Source: an uncultured Eubacteriales bacterium (GTDB lineage: Bacteria; Bacillota_I; Bacilli_A; RF39; UBA660). From it: 27,028 bases of DNA. The translations under genes were made by a program, and so were the position numbers. Under the pieces are notes generated by a model. That model was not told the DNA's origin and ran no database searches. It saw nothing but the letters and a program-made list of their open reading frames with translations. The stretch is taken from contig OMQW01000005.1 of NCBI GenBank assembly GCA_900313345.1, positions 1-27,028 on the forward strand. The letters run 5' to 3'. Below, one piece after another: positions 15,014-22,890 of the stretch (within the stretch, counting starts at the first letter, position 1; every line of letters begins with the position of its first letter).

Positions 15014-15469
15014 CTATTTATGATAACTTTCATTATTTCTTATTTTATATGTTCTATAAATTTGTTCTAATAACATCACTCTAAATAGTTGGTGAGGGAA
15101 TGTTAATTTAGAAAATGATAATTTGAAGTTAGACATATTTCTTACTTCTTCAGATAAACCATAACTACCACCTATAATAAATGTTATATTTGAATTTGTT
15201 ATATTTATATTATCTAATTTAGTTGCTAACTCTTCACTTGAAAGAGTTTTACCATTGATTTCTAGTGTTACTATATATGATTTAGGATCTAGATGATTAA
15301 TTATATCTTTTCCTTCTTCTTTTATTACTTTATTTATATCTTGGTATGGTAAATCATTTAATTCAATTATTTCAATATCAGTATATTTAGTTAGTCTTTT
15401 TTTATATTCTTCTATAGCATCTTTTAGATATTTTTCTTTTACTTTACCTACACATATTATTTTTATCAT
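15014..15469 (-). CDS. rlmH: 23S rRNA pseudouridine-1915 N3-methyltransferase (RlmH)
   Basis: RlmH is a SPOUT-fold enzyme that methylates pseudouridine 1915 in helix 69 of 23S rRNA with SAM. The 151-residue protein has FIIGGSYGLSEEV, the SAM-binding knot loop, and the C-terminal signature SFSKLTFPHQLFRVMLLEQIYRT ending NNESYHK. It ends in TAG. It follows yycJ by one base, the conserved yycJ-rlmH order (with htrA lost between) of B. subtilis. Confidence 0.97.
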   Translation of the reverse strand: MIKIICVGKVKEKYLKDAIEEYKKRLTKYTDIEIIELNDLPYQDINKVIKEEGKDIINHLDPKSYIVTLEINGKTLSSEELATKLDNINITNSNITFIIGGSYGLSEEVRNMSNFKLSFSKLTFPHQLFRVMLLEQIYRTYKIRNNESYHK

Positions 15470-15470
15470 A

Positions 15471-16250
15471 TTATACCTCTACTAATTTACCCATTTCATC
15501 TTGCTTTGCTATATATACTTTTATATTTTTATCTTTTAAAGCATCAAGAGCTTCTTTCATTGCTAATTCTTCTGTATTATTTTTTTCACTTAAATGTGCT
15601 AAAAAAATATATTTAGTATTTTCAGTTACAAATTGTTTTAAGTAAGATGATGCTAATTTATTAGATAAATGTCCATGATCACTTAGTACTCTTGATTTTA
15701 GAAATGGTGGGTATGGTCCATTTCTTAACATTTCTTCATCATGGTTACTTTCCATTAAATATATATTTTTATTACTTAGTTTTTTAAATAATTTTTTATT
15801 TAAATAACCAGTATCAGTAATATAAACAAGTGTTTTGTCATTATATGTAATTATATATCCAACACTTATATCTGTATCATGTGATGTATTAAATACTTCT
15901 ATTTTAACATCATCTAATTTATTTATTTCTTTTATAAAAATTACTCTATATTTTGGAACTATATCTTTTAATTCATGATACATTTCTTCAGGTATTAATA
16001 CTTTTAGTTTAGTATGTTTTAATAGACTTTCTAATCCTTTAACATGGTCACTATGAGAATGAGTGATAAGTATTCCTTTAAACATAGAGAAATCTAGACT
16101 CATTGACTCTAGATTTCTCTTTAATGTTAAGTAAGAGATACCATCATCTATTAAAAGTCTTGTATCACCACATAAAACAATTGAAGAATTTCCTTTTGAA
16201 CCACTAGCGATTGTTCTAAAATACATTTTTTTAATAGAAAGACATTGCAT
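15471..16250 (-). CDS. yycJ: YycJ/WalJ-type metallo-beta-lactamase-fold nuclease
   Basis: YycJ (WalJ) proteins are MBL-fold exonucleases linked to mismatch repair. The protein starts near TIASGSKGNSSIV and has THSHSDHVKGLE, the HxHxDH metal site, then FNTSHDTDISVGYII, DTGYL and a late LAHLSEKNN, typical of this clade. I chose ATG 16248-16250 because GGAGGT lies 11 bases upstream, within the peptidase gene; ATG 16224-16226, which starts MYFRTIASG, is the main alternative and lacks a clear RBS. Its start overlaps the end of the M23 peptidase gene. In B. subtilis it follows walRK-yycHI, which are absent here. Confidence 0.88.
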   Translation of the reverse strand: MQCLSIKKMYFRTIASGSKGNSSIVLCGDTRLLIDDGISYLTLKRNLESMSLDFSMFKGILITHSHSDHVKGLESLLKHTKLKVLIPEEMYHELKDIVPKYRVIFIKEINKLDDVKIEVFNTSHDTDISVGYIITYNDKTLVYITDTGYLNKKLFKKLSNKNIYLMESNHDEEMLRNGPYPPFLKSRVLSDHGHLSNKLASSYLKQFVTENTKYIFLAHLSEKNNTEELAMKEALDALKDKNIKVYIAKQDEMGKLVEV

Positions 16251-17706
16251 TATAAACCTTACCTCCATAATATGGATAGCCATACCAGATTGAATAGTGT
16301 AAGTGAACACCTGTTGCAAATCCAGTTTGTCCCATATAACCGATTACTTGGCCTTTTGATACTCTTTGGCCTTCTTGTACATTATATCCCGATAAATGGG
16401 CATACATTGTATAGAATCCATTAGGATGTTGTATTACTATATATTTACCATTATCATATTTATAAGATACTTTTACTACTGTTCCTTCCATAGCTGCAAA
16501 TATATTTGAACCATATCCACATCCTGCTATATCAGTTCCATCATGTAATGTTCCCCAACGATAACCAAATGGGCTTGAGATAGATGCACATGTTGCAGGC
16601 CATCCCCATTCTCCTCGAGTTGCTAAAACATTTCCATATCCTGATGTAACATTTCCATATCCAGATCCTTGAGTTCCTTTTACAACTATTTCTGTAATAG
16701 CTGGTGTTACTTCTTCTGTACTAATTGGTACAATGTTTGTTGTTTCACCATTTACTTTTTGTACTTCTTGAGTAACTTTATCTTTACCATCTACACCTTT
16801 TTGAATAACTTCACTATAAGAAACTAATTTAGAGTTATCATTACGTGTTTCTGTTTGATATTTTTTTTCTTGATATGCTACTACTTTATCTTCTTCTACA
16901 ATACTTATTCTAGGACTTAATGTACCAATATTTACTGTTTGTCCTGGATATAATAAAGCATTAGCATCTTTAAAATTAGGGTTAATTATTAAAAATTCTT
17001 CAGGGGCCATTTTATTATTATATGCTACATCAGATATAGTATCTCCTTCTTTTGTAACATACTTTGATTCATTATCATTACCACCAAATAATAAGTATTT
17101 ACTTAAACTATTAGTACTTGTATAAATTTTGTTATTTGTTGATATTTTTGATTTTTTTATACTTATTTTGTTACCTATATATATTTTTTTAATAATTTTA
17201 CCAACATCATCTATAGTTTGTTTTTTTCCACTAGAATATATTTTATAGTCTTCATCAGTTACAAATGATTTAACTGTTTTATCAACAGATTCTGTGAATA
17301 CTTTTTTATTAATAGTATATATAATTAGTGGGTTTTCTTTTTTATCACTTGAATTATATGGTCTAATAGTTATTTTATAGCCATCTATTGTAAAGCTTGA
17401 TTCTTTTTTTATCTTATTATATATAGTTTTAGTAGATTGATAATCATTACTATATGTTATTTCTTTAACTATTTTTAAGCCTTCAGGTGCATAAATAGTT
17501 GATACCCCATATTGTTCTTTTAGACTATTTTGTTTTTTATCGATATAACTTTCTAAACTTTCTTTAGATTTAATTAGTCCTAAATTTTTATTATTTAAGT
17601 AGACTCTATAATAAGTATTAGGGGCTTTATCTAGACTTTTCATTCCTAATATAATAGGGGATAAAGTTATTAGTCCTAAAAGAATAATTTTATTTTTGAT
17701 TTTCAA
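16231..17706 (-). CDS. Secreted LysM-G5-M23 peptidoglycan endopeptidase
   Basis: The 491-residue protein is exported by an N-terminal hydrophobic segment (about 6-21). A basic, low-complexity region follows, then LysM (about 217-260, YVTKEGDTISDVAYNN), a G5 domain (about 265-345), a Gly-rich linker, and an M23 domain (about 375-480). The M23 zinc and catalytic residues appear intact: His388 and Asp392 in HDGTD, His437 in YAHLSG, and HLH (468-470). I infer cleavage of peptidoglycan cross-bridges. Start is TTG 17704-17706 with AAAGGAGG 9 bases upstream, overlapping dnaB by 17 bp. It occupies the place of walRK-yycHI between dnaB and yycJ. Confidence 0.9.
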   Translation of the reverse strand: MKIKNKIILLGLITLSPIILGMKSLDKAPNTYYRVYLNNKNLGLIKSKESLESYIDKKQNSLKEQYGVSTIYAPEGLKIVKEITYSNDYQSTKTIYNKIKKESSFTIDGYKITIRPYNSSDKKENPLIIYTINKKVFTESVDKTVKSFVTDEDYKIYSSGKKQTIDDVGKIIKKIYIGNKISIKKSKISTNNKIYTSTNSLSKYLLFGGNDNESKYVTKEGDTISDVAYNNKMAPEEFLIINPNFKDANALLYPGQTVNIGTLSPRISIVEEDKVVAYQEKKYQTETRNDNSKLVSYSEVIQKGVDGKDKVTQEVQKVNGETTNIVPISTEEVTPAITEIVVKGTQGSGYGNVTSGYGNVLATRGEWGWPATCASISSPFGYRWGTLHDGTDIAGCGYGSNIFAAMEGTVVKVSYKYDNGKYIVIQHPNGFYTMYAHLSGYNVQEGQRVSKGQVIGYMGQTGFATGVHLHYSIWYGYPYYGGKVYNAMSFY

Positions 17707-19048
17707 CAGGATGAGCCTCCTTTCTGATATTTAAGAATGTACTTGAATTTTTCTTAAATAATAACTGAATTGTTGCTGTAGGTCCATTTCTGTGTTTTGC
17801 AATTATTAATTCTGTTATGCTTGAATTTTCATCATTTCTTGCTTCTTTATTATAATAGTCATCACGATATAAGAATGATACTATATCAGCATCTTGTTCA
17901 ATAGATCCAGATTCACGTAAGTCACTCATTAATGGACGCTTATCTTCTCTTTGTTCTACTTGACGTGAAAGTTGAGCTAGGGCAATTATTGGAATATGTA
18001 ATTCCATTGCTAAAGTTTTTAATGCTCTTGAAATATCTGATACTTCTTGTTGTCTATTACTTCCATAGTTTTTACCACCTGAAATTAATTGTAGGTAGTC
18101 AATTATTACTAATCCTAGGCCTTTTTCCGTACTGGCTAGTCTACGACATTTTGCACGTATTTCTCCTATTGTAATACCTGGAGTATCATCTATATACATA
18201 TTAGTATCTTCTAATTGACTAATTGCTTCACTAATTCTTTTCCAATCATCATTTAAAAGTTTTCCTGTTTGAAGTTTATATCCATCTATACCACCAAGTG
18301 ATGATAATATACGATTTGCTAATTGTTCAGCGCCCATTTCTAGGTTGAATAAAGCAACTGTTTTGCCAGAGTTTATTGCTACATTTGTTGCTAAGTTTAG
18401 TGCAAATGCTGTTTTACCCATAGCAGGACGAGCTGCTATTATTATAAATTGATTCTCATGAAGTCCTGCAGTTAGTTTATCTAAATCATACCAACCTGTT
18501 GCAAGTCCTGTTACTTCCCCTTTAGTTTCTGCTAGTTTTTCTAGATTTGCTTCTGTTGATTTCATTATATCTTGTATTGATTTAAATTCAGTTGCTTTTC
18601 TATTTTTTACTATATCAAGAATTTTTCTTTCTGCTACATCTAATGTATCATTTACATCTTCTTGTGTATTATATCCTTCGCTTGCTATATCTTCTGCCGC
18701 ATTAATAAGTTTTCTTAACATACTTTTTTCATTAACTATTTTAATATAATAATCAATATTTGATGCAACTGGTACAAAGTTAACAACACTTGTTACATAT
18801 TCAACTCCACCGGCATCATTTAATAACTTATTATCTTGCATGTATGATGTAAATGTTACAATATCAAGAGGTGTTTTAGATTCATTTAATGCTTCTAATC
18901 CTTTAAATATTGTTAAATTTTTTTCATCATAAAAGCTTTCTTCTGTTAAACTTTCACATGCTTTTTGAAGAGCATACTTAGAAAGAAAGCAGGCACCTAG
19001 GACTGACTTTTCAGCATCTATATCATTAGGCATTGTTCTAATAGCCAT
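17690..19048 (-). CDS. dnaB: Replicative DNA helicase DnaB (DnaC of Bacillus)
   Basis: This hexameric 5'-3' helicase drives the replication fork. The 452-residue protein has an N-terminal DnaG-interaction domain (about 1-150), a linker and a RecA-like domain with Walker A ARPAMGKT (206-213), Walker B LVIIDYLQLI, and LRESGSIEQDAD plus KHRNGPTATIQL near the end. No intein is present. It is 10 bp after rplI; rplI-dnaB adjacency is conserved in Bacilli. The M23 gene starts inside its last codons. Confidence 0.97.
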   Translation of the reverse strand: MAIRTMPNDIDAEKSVLGACFLSKYALQKACESLTEESFYDEKNLTIFKGLEALNESKTPLDIVTFTSYMQDNKLLNDAGGVEYVTSVVNFVPVASNIDYYIKIVNEKSMLRKLINAAEDIASEGYNTQEDVNDTLDVAERKILDIVKNRKATEFKSIQDIMKSTEANLEKLAETKGEVTGLATGWYDLDKLTAGLHENQFIIIAARPAMGKTAFALNLATNVAINSGKTVALFNLEMGAEQLANRILSSLGGIDGYKLQTGKLLNDDWKRISEAISQLEDTNMYIDDTPGITIGEIRAKCRRLASTEKGLGLVIIDYLQLISGGKNYGSNRQQEVSDISRALKTLAMELHIPIIALAQLSRQVEQREDKRPLMSDLRESGSIEQDADIVSFLYRDDYYNKEARNDENSSITELIIAKHRNGPTATIQLLFKKNSSTFLNIRKEAHPVENQK

Positions 19049-19058
19049 AATATCACCT

Positions 19059-19499
19059 CTATTTTATTAAGTGTACTTTTATTTTAGCAATTACTCCTTT
19101 ATATAATTCTATTTCAACATTATGAAATCCTAATGTATCTATATTATTATCTAAAAGAATAGATTTCTTATCTACTTTTAGTTCTTTTTTTAGTAATTCA
19201 TCTCTTATTTGTTTTGGACTAACACTACCAAATACTTTGTCTCCTGCGCCAGTCTTAACTTTAAACTCTAATACTATTTTATCAAGTTTAGTTTTTAAAT
19301 TTTCAGCCGCTTGTTTTTCAGCTTCTTTTTCTTCTCTTGCTACTTTAAGTTCATGTTCTAAATCTCTTTTACTTGTCTCATTTAATTTTGTAGCATATCC
19401 ATTTTTTATTAAAAAGTTTTCTGCATAACCATCTTTTACTTCTTTAATTTCGCCTTTTTTTCCTTGTTTTTTTAAATCTTTTAAAAATATAACTTTCAT
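19059..19499 (-). CDS. rplI: 50S ribosomal protein bL9
   Basis: The 146-residue protein has the N-terminal rRNA-binding domain MKVIFLKDLKKQGKKGEIKE (1-20) with GYAENFLI, a long charged helix (about 42-75) and the C-terminal domain with GSVSPKQIRDEL. Length is normal. Its ATG overlaps the gdpP-like stop by one base, and it ends in TAG 10 bp before dnaB. In B. subtilis the order gdpP-rplI-dnaC is the same. Confidence 0.97.
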   Translation of the reverse strand: MKVIFLKDLKKQGKKGEIKEVKDGYAENFLIKNGYATKLNETSKRDLEHELKVAREEKEAEKQAAENLKTKLDKIVLEFKVKTGAGDKVFGSVSPKQIRDELLKKELKVDKKSILLDNNIDTLGFHNVEIELYKGVIAKIKVHLIK

Positions 19500-20479
19500 T
19501 ATTTTGCATCTCCTTTAAGGGTCTCTAATAGTATATCATAAACTTCACTAATTTTCTTGCCTTTAAATACAGCTGCTCCATTATAAGTATCTCCACCACC
19601 ATTTATTGAAGTCATTACTTTACTTATATCTTTATTTCCAATACTTCGAGCTGATATTCCTATTTCATCTTTACTTATTTTACCAATAACAAATGATATT
19701 TCTACGTCATTAAAGAATAAAAGTGTATCTGCTACTTTTGCTAAATCCTCTCTTCTATATATAACATTAGGAGTTCCTTTGGCTATTGCAATTCCTTTTT
19801 TAAAGATTATATTAGATAAAAGTTTTTGTCTTTCTGAATATGTTTCTATATCTTGTTTTAATAGGTATTGTACTTTTTTTGTGCTTCCTCCATAAGAAGA
19901 TAGGGTATATGCTGAATAATAAGTATCACTATTTGTTTTTAATGAAAAATTATTAGTATCAAGTATTATACCTGCTAGTAATACTGTATTGATAGATGGT
20001 GAAAATATCATATTAAGTGATGTAGCAAAATTTAGAACCATTTCACTTGTACTTGATATTTCTTCATTTATCATTAAACAATCAGTTAATGAATCTTCTC
20101 CTAATTCATGATGATCTAGTACTGCTATTTTATCAATATATTCTAACGGTTTATCACTTTGTAGTAAACCTTTTTTATTAGTATCTAAAATAATTAGTAA
20201 ATTCTTTTTATTTTTTTTATTTAAATATATAGGAAGATCTTCACTTTTAATAATATGATAAGTTCCTTCTATTTCATGTAATACTTTATTAACTCCTGCT
20301 TCATGATCTTCTTCATCAATTATTATATAAACTTCTTTTTTCATTTTCTCTACTATGCTATACATTCCAAGTGATGAACCTATTGCATCTAAGTCTAAGT
20401 TCTTATGATTCATAATAAATACTATTTTAGATTTTTTAATTAATTTTACTAATTTCTTATATTCTTTTTTATTTTTCAT
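19499..20479 (-). CDS. DHH-DHHA1 phosphodiesterase, sensor-less GdpP homologue
   Basis: GdpP hydrolyses the second messenger c-di-AMP. The usual protein is about 650 residues with two membrane helices, PAS and degenerate GGDEF domains ahead of DHH-DHHA1. Here only DHH-DHHA1 remains (326 residues). Metal motifs are intact: HKNLDLDAIG (His25, Asp29, Asp31), ILDTN (Asp99), VLDHHE (Asp122-His123-His124) and ILDTNNF (Asp174). The DHHA1 glycine motif reads NGGGDTYNGAA, with Asp297 instead of the usual His. The start is real: GGAGG and a full promoter lie directly upstream, so this is not a broken 3' fragment. Place in gdpP-rplI-dnaB supports orthology; a NrnA-like oligonucleotidase role is the alternative. 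Confidence 0.8.
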   Translation of the reverse strand: MKNKKEYKKLVKLIKKSKIVFIMNHKNLDLDAIGSSLGMYSIVEKMKKEVYIIIDEEDHEAGVNKVLHEIEGTYHIIKSEDLPIYLNKKNKKNLLIILDTNKKGLLQSDKPLEYIDKIAVLDHHELGEDSLTDCLMINEEISSTSEMVLNFATSLNMIFSPSINTVLLAGIILDTNNFSLKTNSDTYYSAYTLSSYGGSTKKVQYLLKQDIETYSERQKLLSNIIFKKGIAIAKGTPNVIYRREDLAKVADTLLFFNDVEISFVIGKISKDEIGISARSIGNKDISKVMTSINGGGDTYNGAAVFKGKKISEVYDILLETLKGDAK

Positions 20480-20502
20480 AAGACCTCCAAATTTATATTA
20501 AT

Positions 20503-20531
20503 ATTATATAATAAATTAATATATATGTCTA
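20503..20531 (-). promoter_or_regulatory. Sigma-A promoter of the seven-gene gdpP-like to ung operon
   Basis: Minus strand TAGACA (20526-20531), 17-bp spacer, TATAAT (20503-20508), 24 bases before the ATG. No other obvious promoter was seen down to ung. Confidence 0.75.
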
Positions 20532-20540
20532 TTTTATAAA

Positions 20541-20566
20541 ATAAAAAAAGTGTTATAAAACACTCT
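20541..20566 (-). terminator. Intrinsic terminator of rpsF-ssb-rpsR
   Basis: AGTGTT (20549-20554) pairs with AACACT (20559-20564), 4-base loop, then seven Ts on the minus strand. It starts right after the rpsR TAA (20566-20568). Confidence 0.85.
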
Positions 20567-20781
20567 TATTTAGTATATGGTAAATATGCTATAGCACGAG
20601 CTCTTTTAATTTCTCGAGCTATTACTCTTTGATGACAAGCACATGTTCCAGTAACACGTCTTGGAACGATTTTACCTTTTTCGTTAATATATTTTCTTAA
20701 GATTTCTGGTTCTTTATATGAAACTGTTTTACCAGCACATAACATACAAACTTTCTTCTTTTTACGATAAAATTCTGCCAT
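20566..20781 (-). CDS. rpsR: 30S ribosomal protein bS18, zinc-binding form
   Basis: The 71-residue protein reads KVCMLCAGKT then GKIVPRRVTGTCACHQRVIAREIKRARAIAYLPYT, a clear bS18. The CxxC and CxCH pattern marks the C+ (zinc) form rather than the cysteine-free B. subtilis version. bS18 pairs with bS6 on the 30S platform. Last gene of rpsF-ssb-rpsR, 17 bp after ssb, followed by a terminator. Confidence 0.97.
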   Translation of the reverse strand: MAEFYRKKKKVCMLCAGKTVSYKEPEILRKYINEKGKIVPRRVTGTCACHQRVIAREIKRARAIAYLPYTK

Positions 20782-20798
20782 GTTTTCAATCCTCCTTA

Positions 20799-21287
20799 TT
20801 AGAATGGTAATTCATCATCACTTATTTCTATTGAAGATCCAAAATCTGCAAATGGATTACTATCTACATCAGTTGTTTTATTAGCAGGAGCAGCATTTGT
20901 GTTTGCAAAATCATATGGTGTAGGTCCTTCTGAAGTATTGTTATTACTATATTCAGAATTTCCTCCTTTACCACCTAAGAATTCAACACGTGATGCTATT
21001 ACTTCAGTAACATATCTTCTTTGACCATTTTGATCATCATATGTTCTTACTTGAATACGACCATCAACTGCTACTTGCGAACCTTTTGATAAATAATTCT
21101 TACAATTTTCTGCTGGTTTATTCCAAACTACTACTGGGATAAAATCTGCTGTTTCATTTCCACCAGTTGATTGAACACCAACTCTATCTACAGCGATAGT
21201 AAAATTACAAACTGCAGCATTGCTTCCTTGTGTATATCTAAGTTCTGGATCTCTTGTTAGACGACCTATTAAAAATACTTTGTTCAT
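20799..21287 (-). CDS. ssb: Single-stranded DNA-binding protein
   Basis: The 162-residue protein has the N-terminal OB fold (about 1-105: MNKVFLIGRLTRDPELRYT, FIPVVVWNKPAENC, GSQVAVDGRIQVRTY), a low-complexity Asn/Gly linker and the acidic tip ISDDELPF that recruits repair and replication partners. It sits 14 bp after rpsF in the conserved rpsF-ssb-rpsR operon. Confidence 0.97.
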   Translation of the reverse strand: MNKVFLIGRLTRDPELRYTQGSNAAVCNFTIAVDRVGVQSTGGNETADFIPVVVWNKPAENCKNYLSKGSQVAVDGRIQVRTYDDQNGQRRYVTEVIASRVEFLGGKGGNSEYSNNNTSEGPTPYDFANTNAAPANKTTDVDSNPFADFGSSIEISDDELPF

Positions 21288-21301
21288 ATTAATTCCTCAC
21301 T

Positions 21302-21589
21302 TTAGTCTTCTACTTTGATAGTTAAATGACGCATAACGTTTTCATTAATTCTTGATAAACGTTCAAATTCGTTAATTACTTCGCTTGTAGTTTCAACTAC
21401 AAAGAAGAAATAATAACCAGTTTTCATTTTGTTAATTTCATATGCCAATTCTTTTTGTCCAAGAGCTTTCTCTTCAACAATATTAGCTTTAGCATCAGTA
21501 AGAACTTTTTTCATATCTTCAGCTGTTTTTTTAATTTCAGCTTCTTCTATATCAGATCTTACTATGAAAGTTAATTCATACTTATTCAT
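21302..21589 (-). CDS. rpsF: 30S ribosomal protein bS6
   Basis: The 95-residue protein begins MNKYELTFIVRSDIEE and has KALGQKELAYEINKMKTGYYFFFVVE and RLSRINENVMRHLTIK, the bS6 ferredoxin-like fold. It heads the rpsF-ssb-rpsR operon. RBS AAGGAGGTG is strong but can pair with an upstream CTCCTT, suggesting autoregulation by S6:S18. Confidence 0.97.
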   Translation of the reverse strand: MNKYELTFIVRSDIEEAEIKKTAEDMKKVLTDAKANIVEEKALGQKELAYEINKMKTGYYFFFVVETTSEVINEFERLSRINENVMRHLTIKVED

Positions 21590-21593
21590 AGTA

Positions 21594-21635
21594 CACCTCC
21601 TTCTGGACTTATGACCTATTGCTAGGTAAGGAGTA
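21594..21635 (-). promoter_or_regulatory. Candidate S6:S18-type mRNA leader hiding the rpsF RBS
   Basis: On the minus strand CTCCTT (21633-21628) can pair with AAGGAG (21602-21597), which is the rpsF RBS. Inside, ACCTA/TAGGT forms a second helix capped by GCAA, a GNRA tetraloop, leaving a 3'-side bulge containing TCCAG. A two-helix leader with an asymmetric bulge ahead of rpsF is the known S6:S18 binding motif; the CCG I expect in that bulge reads CCA here. Confidence 0.5.
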
Positions 21636-21655
21636 TTTTTTTAATACTCGCAAGT

Positions 21656-21684
21656 ATTATAACAAATCTTTATTTGTTTGTAAA
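21656..21684 (-). promoter_or_regulatory. Sigma-A promoter of rpsF-ssb-rpsR
   Basis: Minus strand TTTACA (21679-21684), 17-bp spacer, TATAAT (21656-21661), giving a leader of about 60 bases. A 6-bp inverted repeat (AATACT/AGTATT) lies at the expected transcript start. Confidence 0.82.
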
Positions 21685-21714
21685 TAAAAAAAGACTATTT
21701 TAACAATAGTCTTA
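21683..21714 (-). terminator. Intrinsic terminator of ychF
   Basis: AAGACTATT (21691-21699) pairs with AATAGTCTT (21705-21713), 5-base loop, then Ts on the minus strand. It overlaps the ychF TAA (21712-21714). Confidence 0.85.
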
Positions 21715-22812
21715 TACATTAAATCTAAAATGACAGATATCTCCATCTTGCATTAGATAATCTTTTCCTTCTAGTCTTACTTTTCCTTCTTCACGTGCTT
21801 TTAATTCAGAACCACATGTTATTAAATCTTCATATGATATTACTTCTGCTTTAATAAAGCCTTTTTCAAAGTCTGTATGGATAATTCCTGCACATTTTTT
21901 TGCATTCATTCCTTTTTTAAATGTCCATGCTCTTACTTCATCTTTTCCAACAGTAAAATATGTTGCTAATCCTAATAAATCATATGTTGCTGATATTAAC
22001 GTATCAAGACCACTTTCTTTAATTCCCATAGCATCTAGCATCTCATTCTTTTCATCATCGTCTAAGCCACTTAAATCTTCTTCTAATTTAGCACATAATT
22101 TAACTACTGGCGCATTTTCTTTTTTAGCATAATCTTTTACCTTTAAGACATATTCATTATCATCTGATCCTACTTCATCTTCATTAATGTTTGCTAAATA
22201 AATAATTGGTTTTAATGTTAAGAAACTATATGATTTTAATATTTTCTTTTCTTCTTCTGAATAATCAACTTGTCTTAATGGAATATTTTCAAGTAGAGCA
22301 GCTTTGGCTTTTTCTAATGCTTCTACTTCTAATAAATCATCTTTATTCTTTGTAGTCTGAGCTTTTTTTGCTACTTTTTCTAATCTATTATTAACTATTT
22401 CTAAATCAGATATTGTTAATTCTAGATTAATTGTTTCTATATCTCTTACTGGATCAACATTTCCTTCAACGTGAATAATTTTAGCACTTTCAAAACATCT
22501 TACAACTTCACATATTGCATCAGTTTCTCTAATATGTGATAAGAATTTATTTCCTAAACCTTCACCTTTAGATGCTCCCTTAACAAGACCTGCTATATCA
22601 GTAAACTCATAGGCTGTTGGTATTTTCTTTTTAGGATTATACATTTCACATAATTTTTCTATTCTTTCATCATGTACAGTTACTACTCCTACATTTGGAT
22701 CTATTGTCGCAAATGGGTAATTTTCTGCTAATATATGTTGTTTTGTTATGGCATTAAATAATGTACTTTTTCCCACATTTGGAAGTCCTACTATTCCTGC
22801 TGTTAAACTCAT
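21712..22812 (-). CDS. ychF: Ribosome-binding ATPase YchF
   Basis: YchF is an Obg-family P-loop protein that binds ribosomes and prefers ATP. The 366-residue protein has G1 GLPNVGKSTLFNA (9-21), G3-like DIAGLVKGASKGEGLGNKFL, and NINEDE in place of the GTP-specifying NKxD, the basis of ATP preference. The C-terminal TGS domain ends LMQDGDICHFRFNV. RBS AGAGG precedes the ATG. ychF directly upstream of rpsF is conserved in Bacilli. Confidence 0.97.
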   Translation of the reverse strand: MSLTAGIVGLPNVGKSTLFNAITKQHILAENYPFATIDPNVGVVTVHDERIEKLCEMYNPKKKIPTAYEFTDIAGLVKGASKGEGLGNKFLSHIRETDAICEVVRCFESAKIIHVEGNVDPVRDIETINLELTISDLEIVNNRLEKVAKKAQTTKNKDDLLEVEALEKAKAALLENIPLRQVDYSEEEKKILKSYSFLTLKPIIYLANINEDEVGSDDNEYVLKVKDYAKKENAPVVKLCAKLEEDLSGLDDDEKNEMLDAMGIKESGLDTLISATYDLLGLATYFTVGKDEVRAWTFKKGMNAKKCAGIIHTDFEKGFIKAEVISYEDLITCGSELKAREEGKVRLEGKDYLMQDGDICHFRFNV

Positions 22813-22834
22813 AATATTCCTCTTTTCTTTTAAT

Positions 22835-22862
22835 AGTATACCATTTTAATAATTTTTTTCAA
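22835..22862 (-). promoter_or_regulatory. Sigma-A promoter of ychF
   Basis: Minus strand TTGAAA (22857-22862), 16-bp spacer ending TGG, TATACT (22835-22840): an extended -10 type promoter 22 bases before the ATG. Confidence 0.75.
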
Positions 22863-22890
22863 TAAAAAAGTCCAACTAAATTGTTGGACT
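22861..22890 (-). terminator. Intrinsic terminator of the parAB-abgT run, stop codon at the loop edge
   Basis: AGTCCAAC (22869-22876) pairs with GTTGGACT (22883-22890), 6-base loop, Ts following on the minus strand. The AbgT TAG occupies 22876-22878, at the stem-loop boundary. Confidence 0.87.

Noticed and set aside
20980..21000. Possible parS (ACACGTGA core) inside ssb
   Set aside because: The flanks do not match GTTTCACGTGAAAC, and the bases are explained by the ssb coding sequence.
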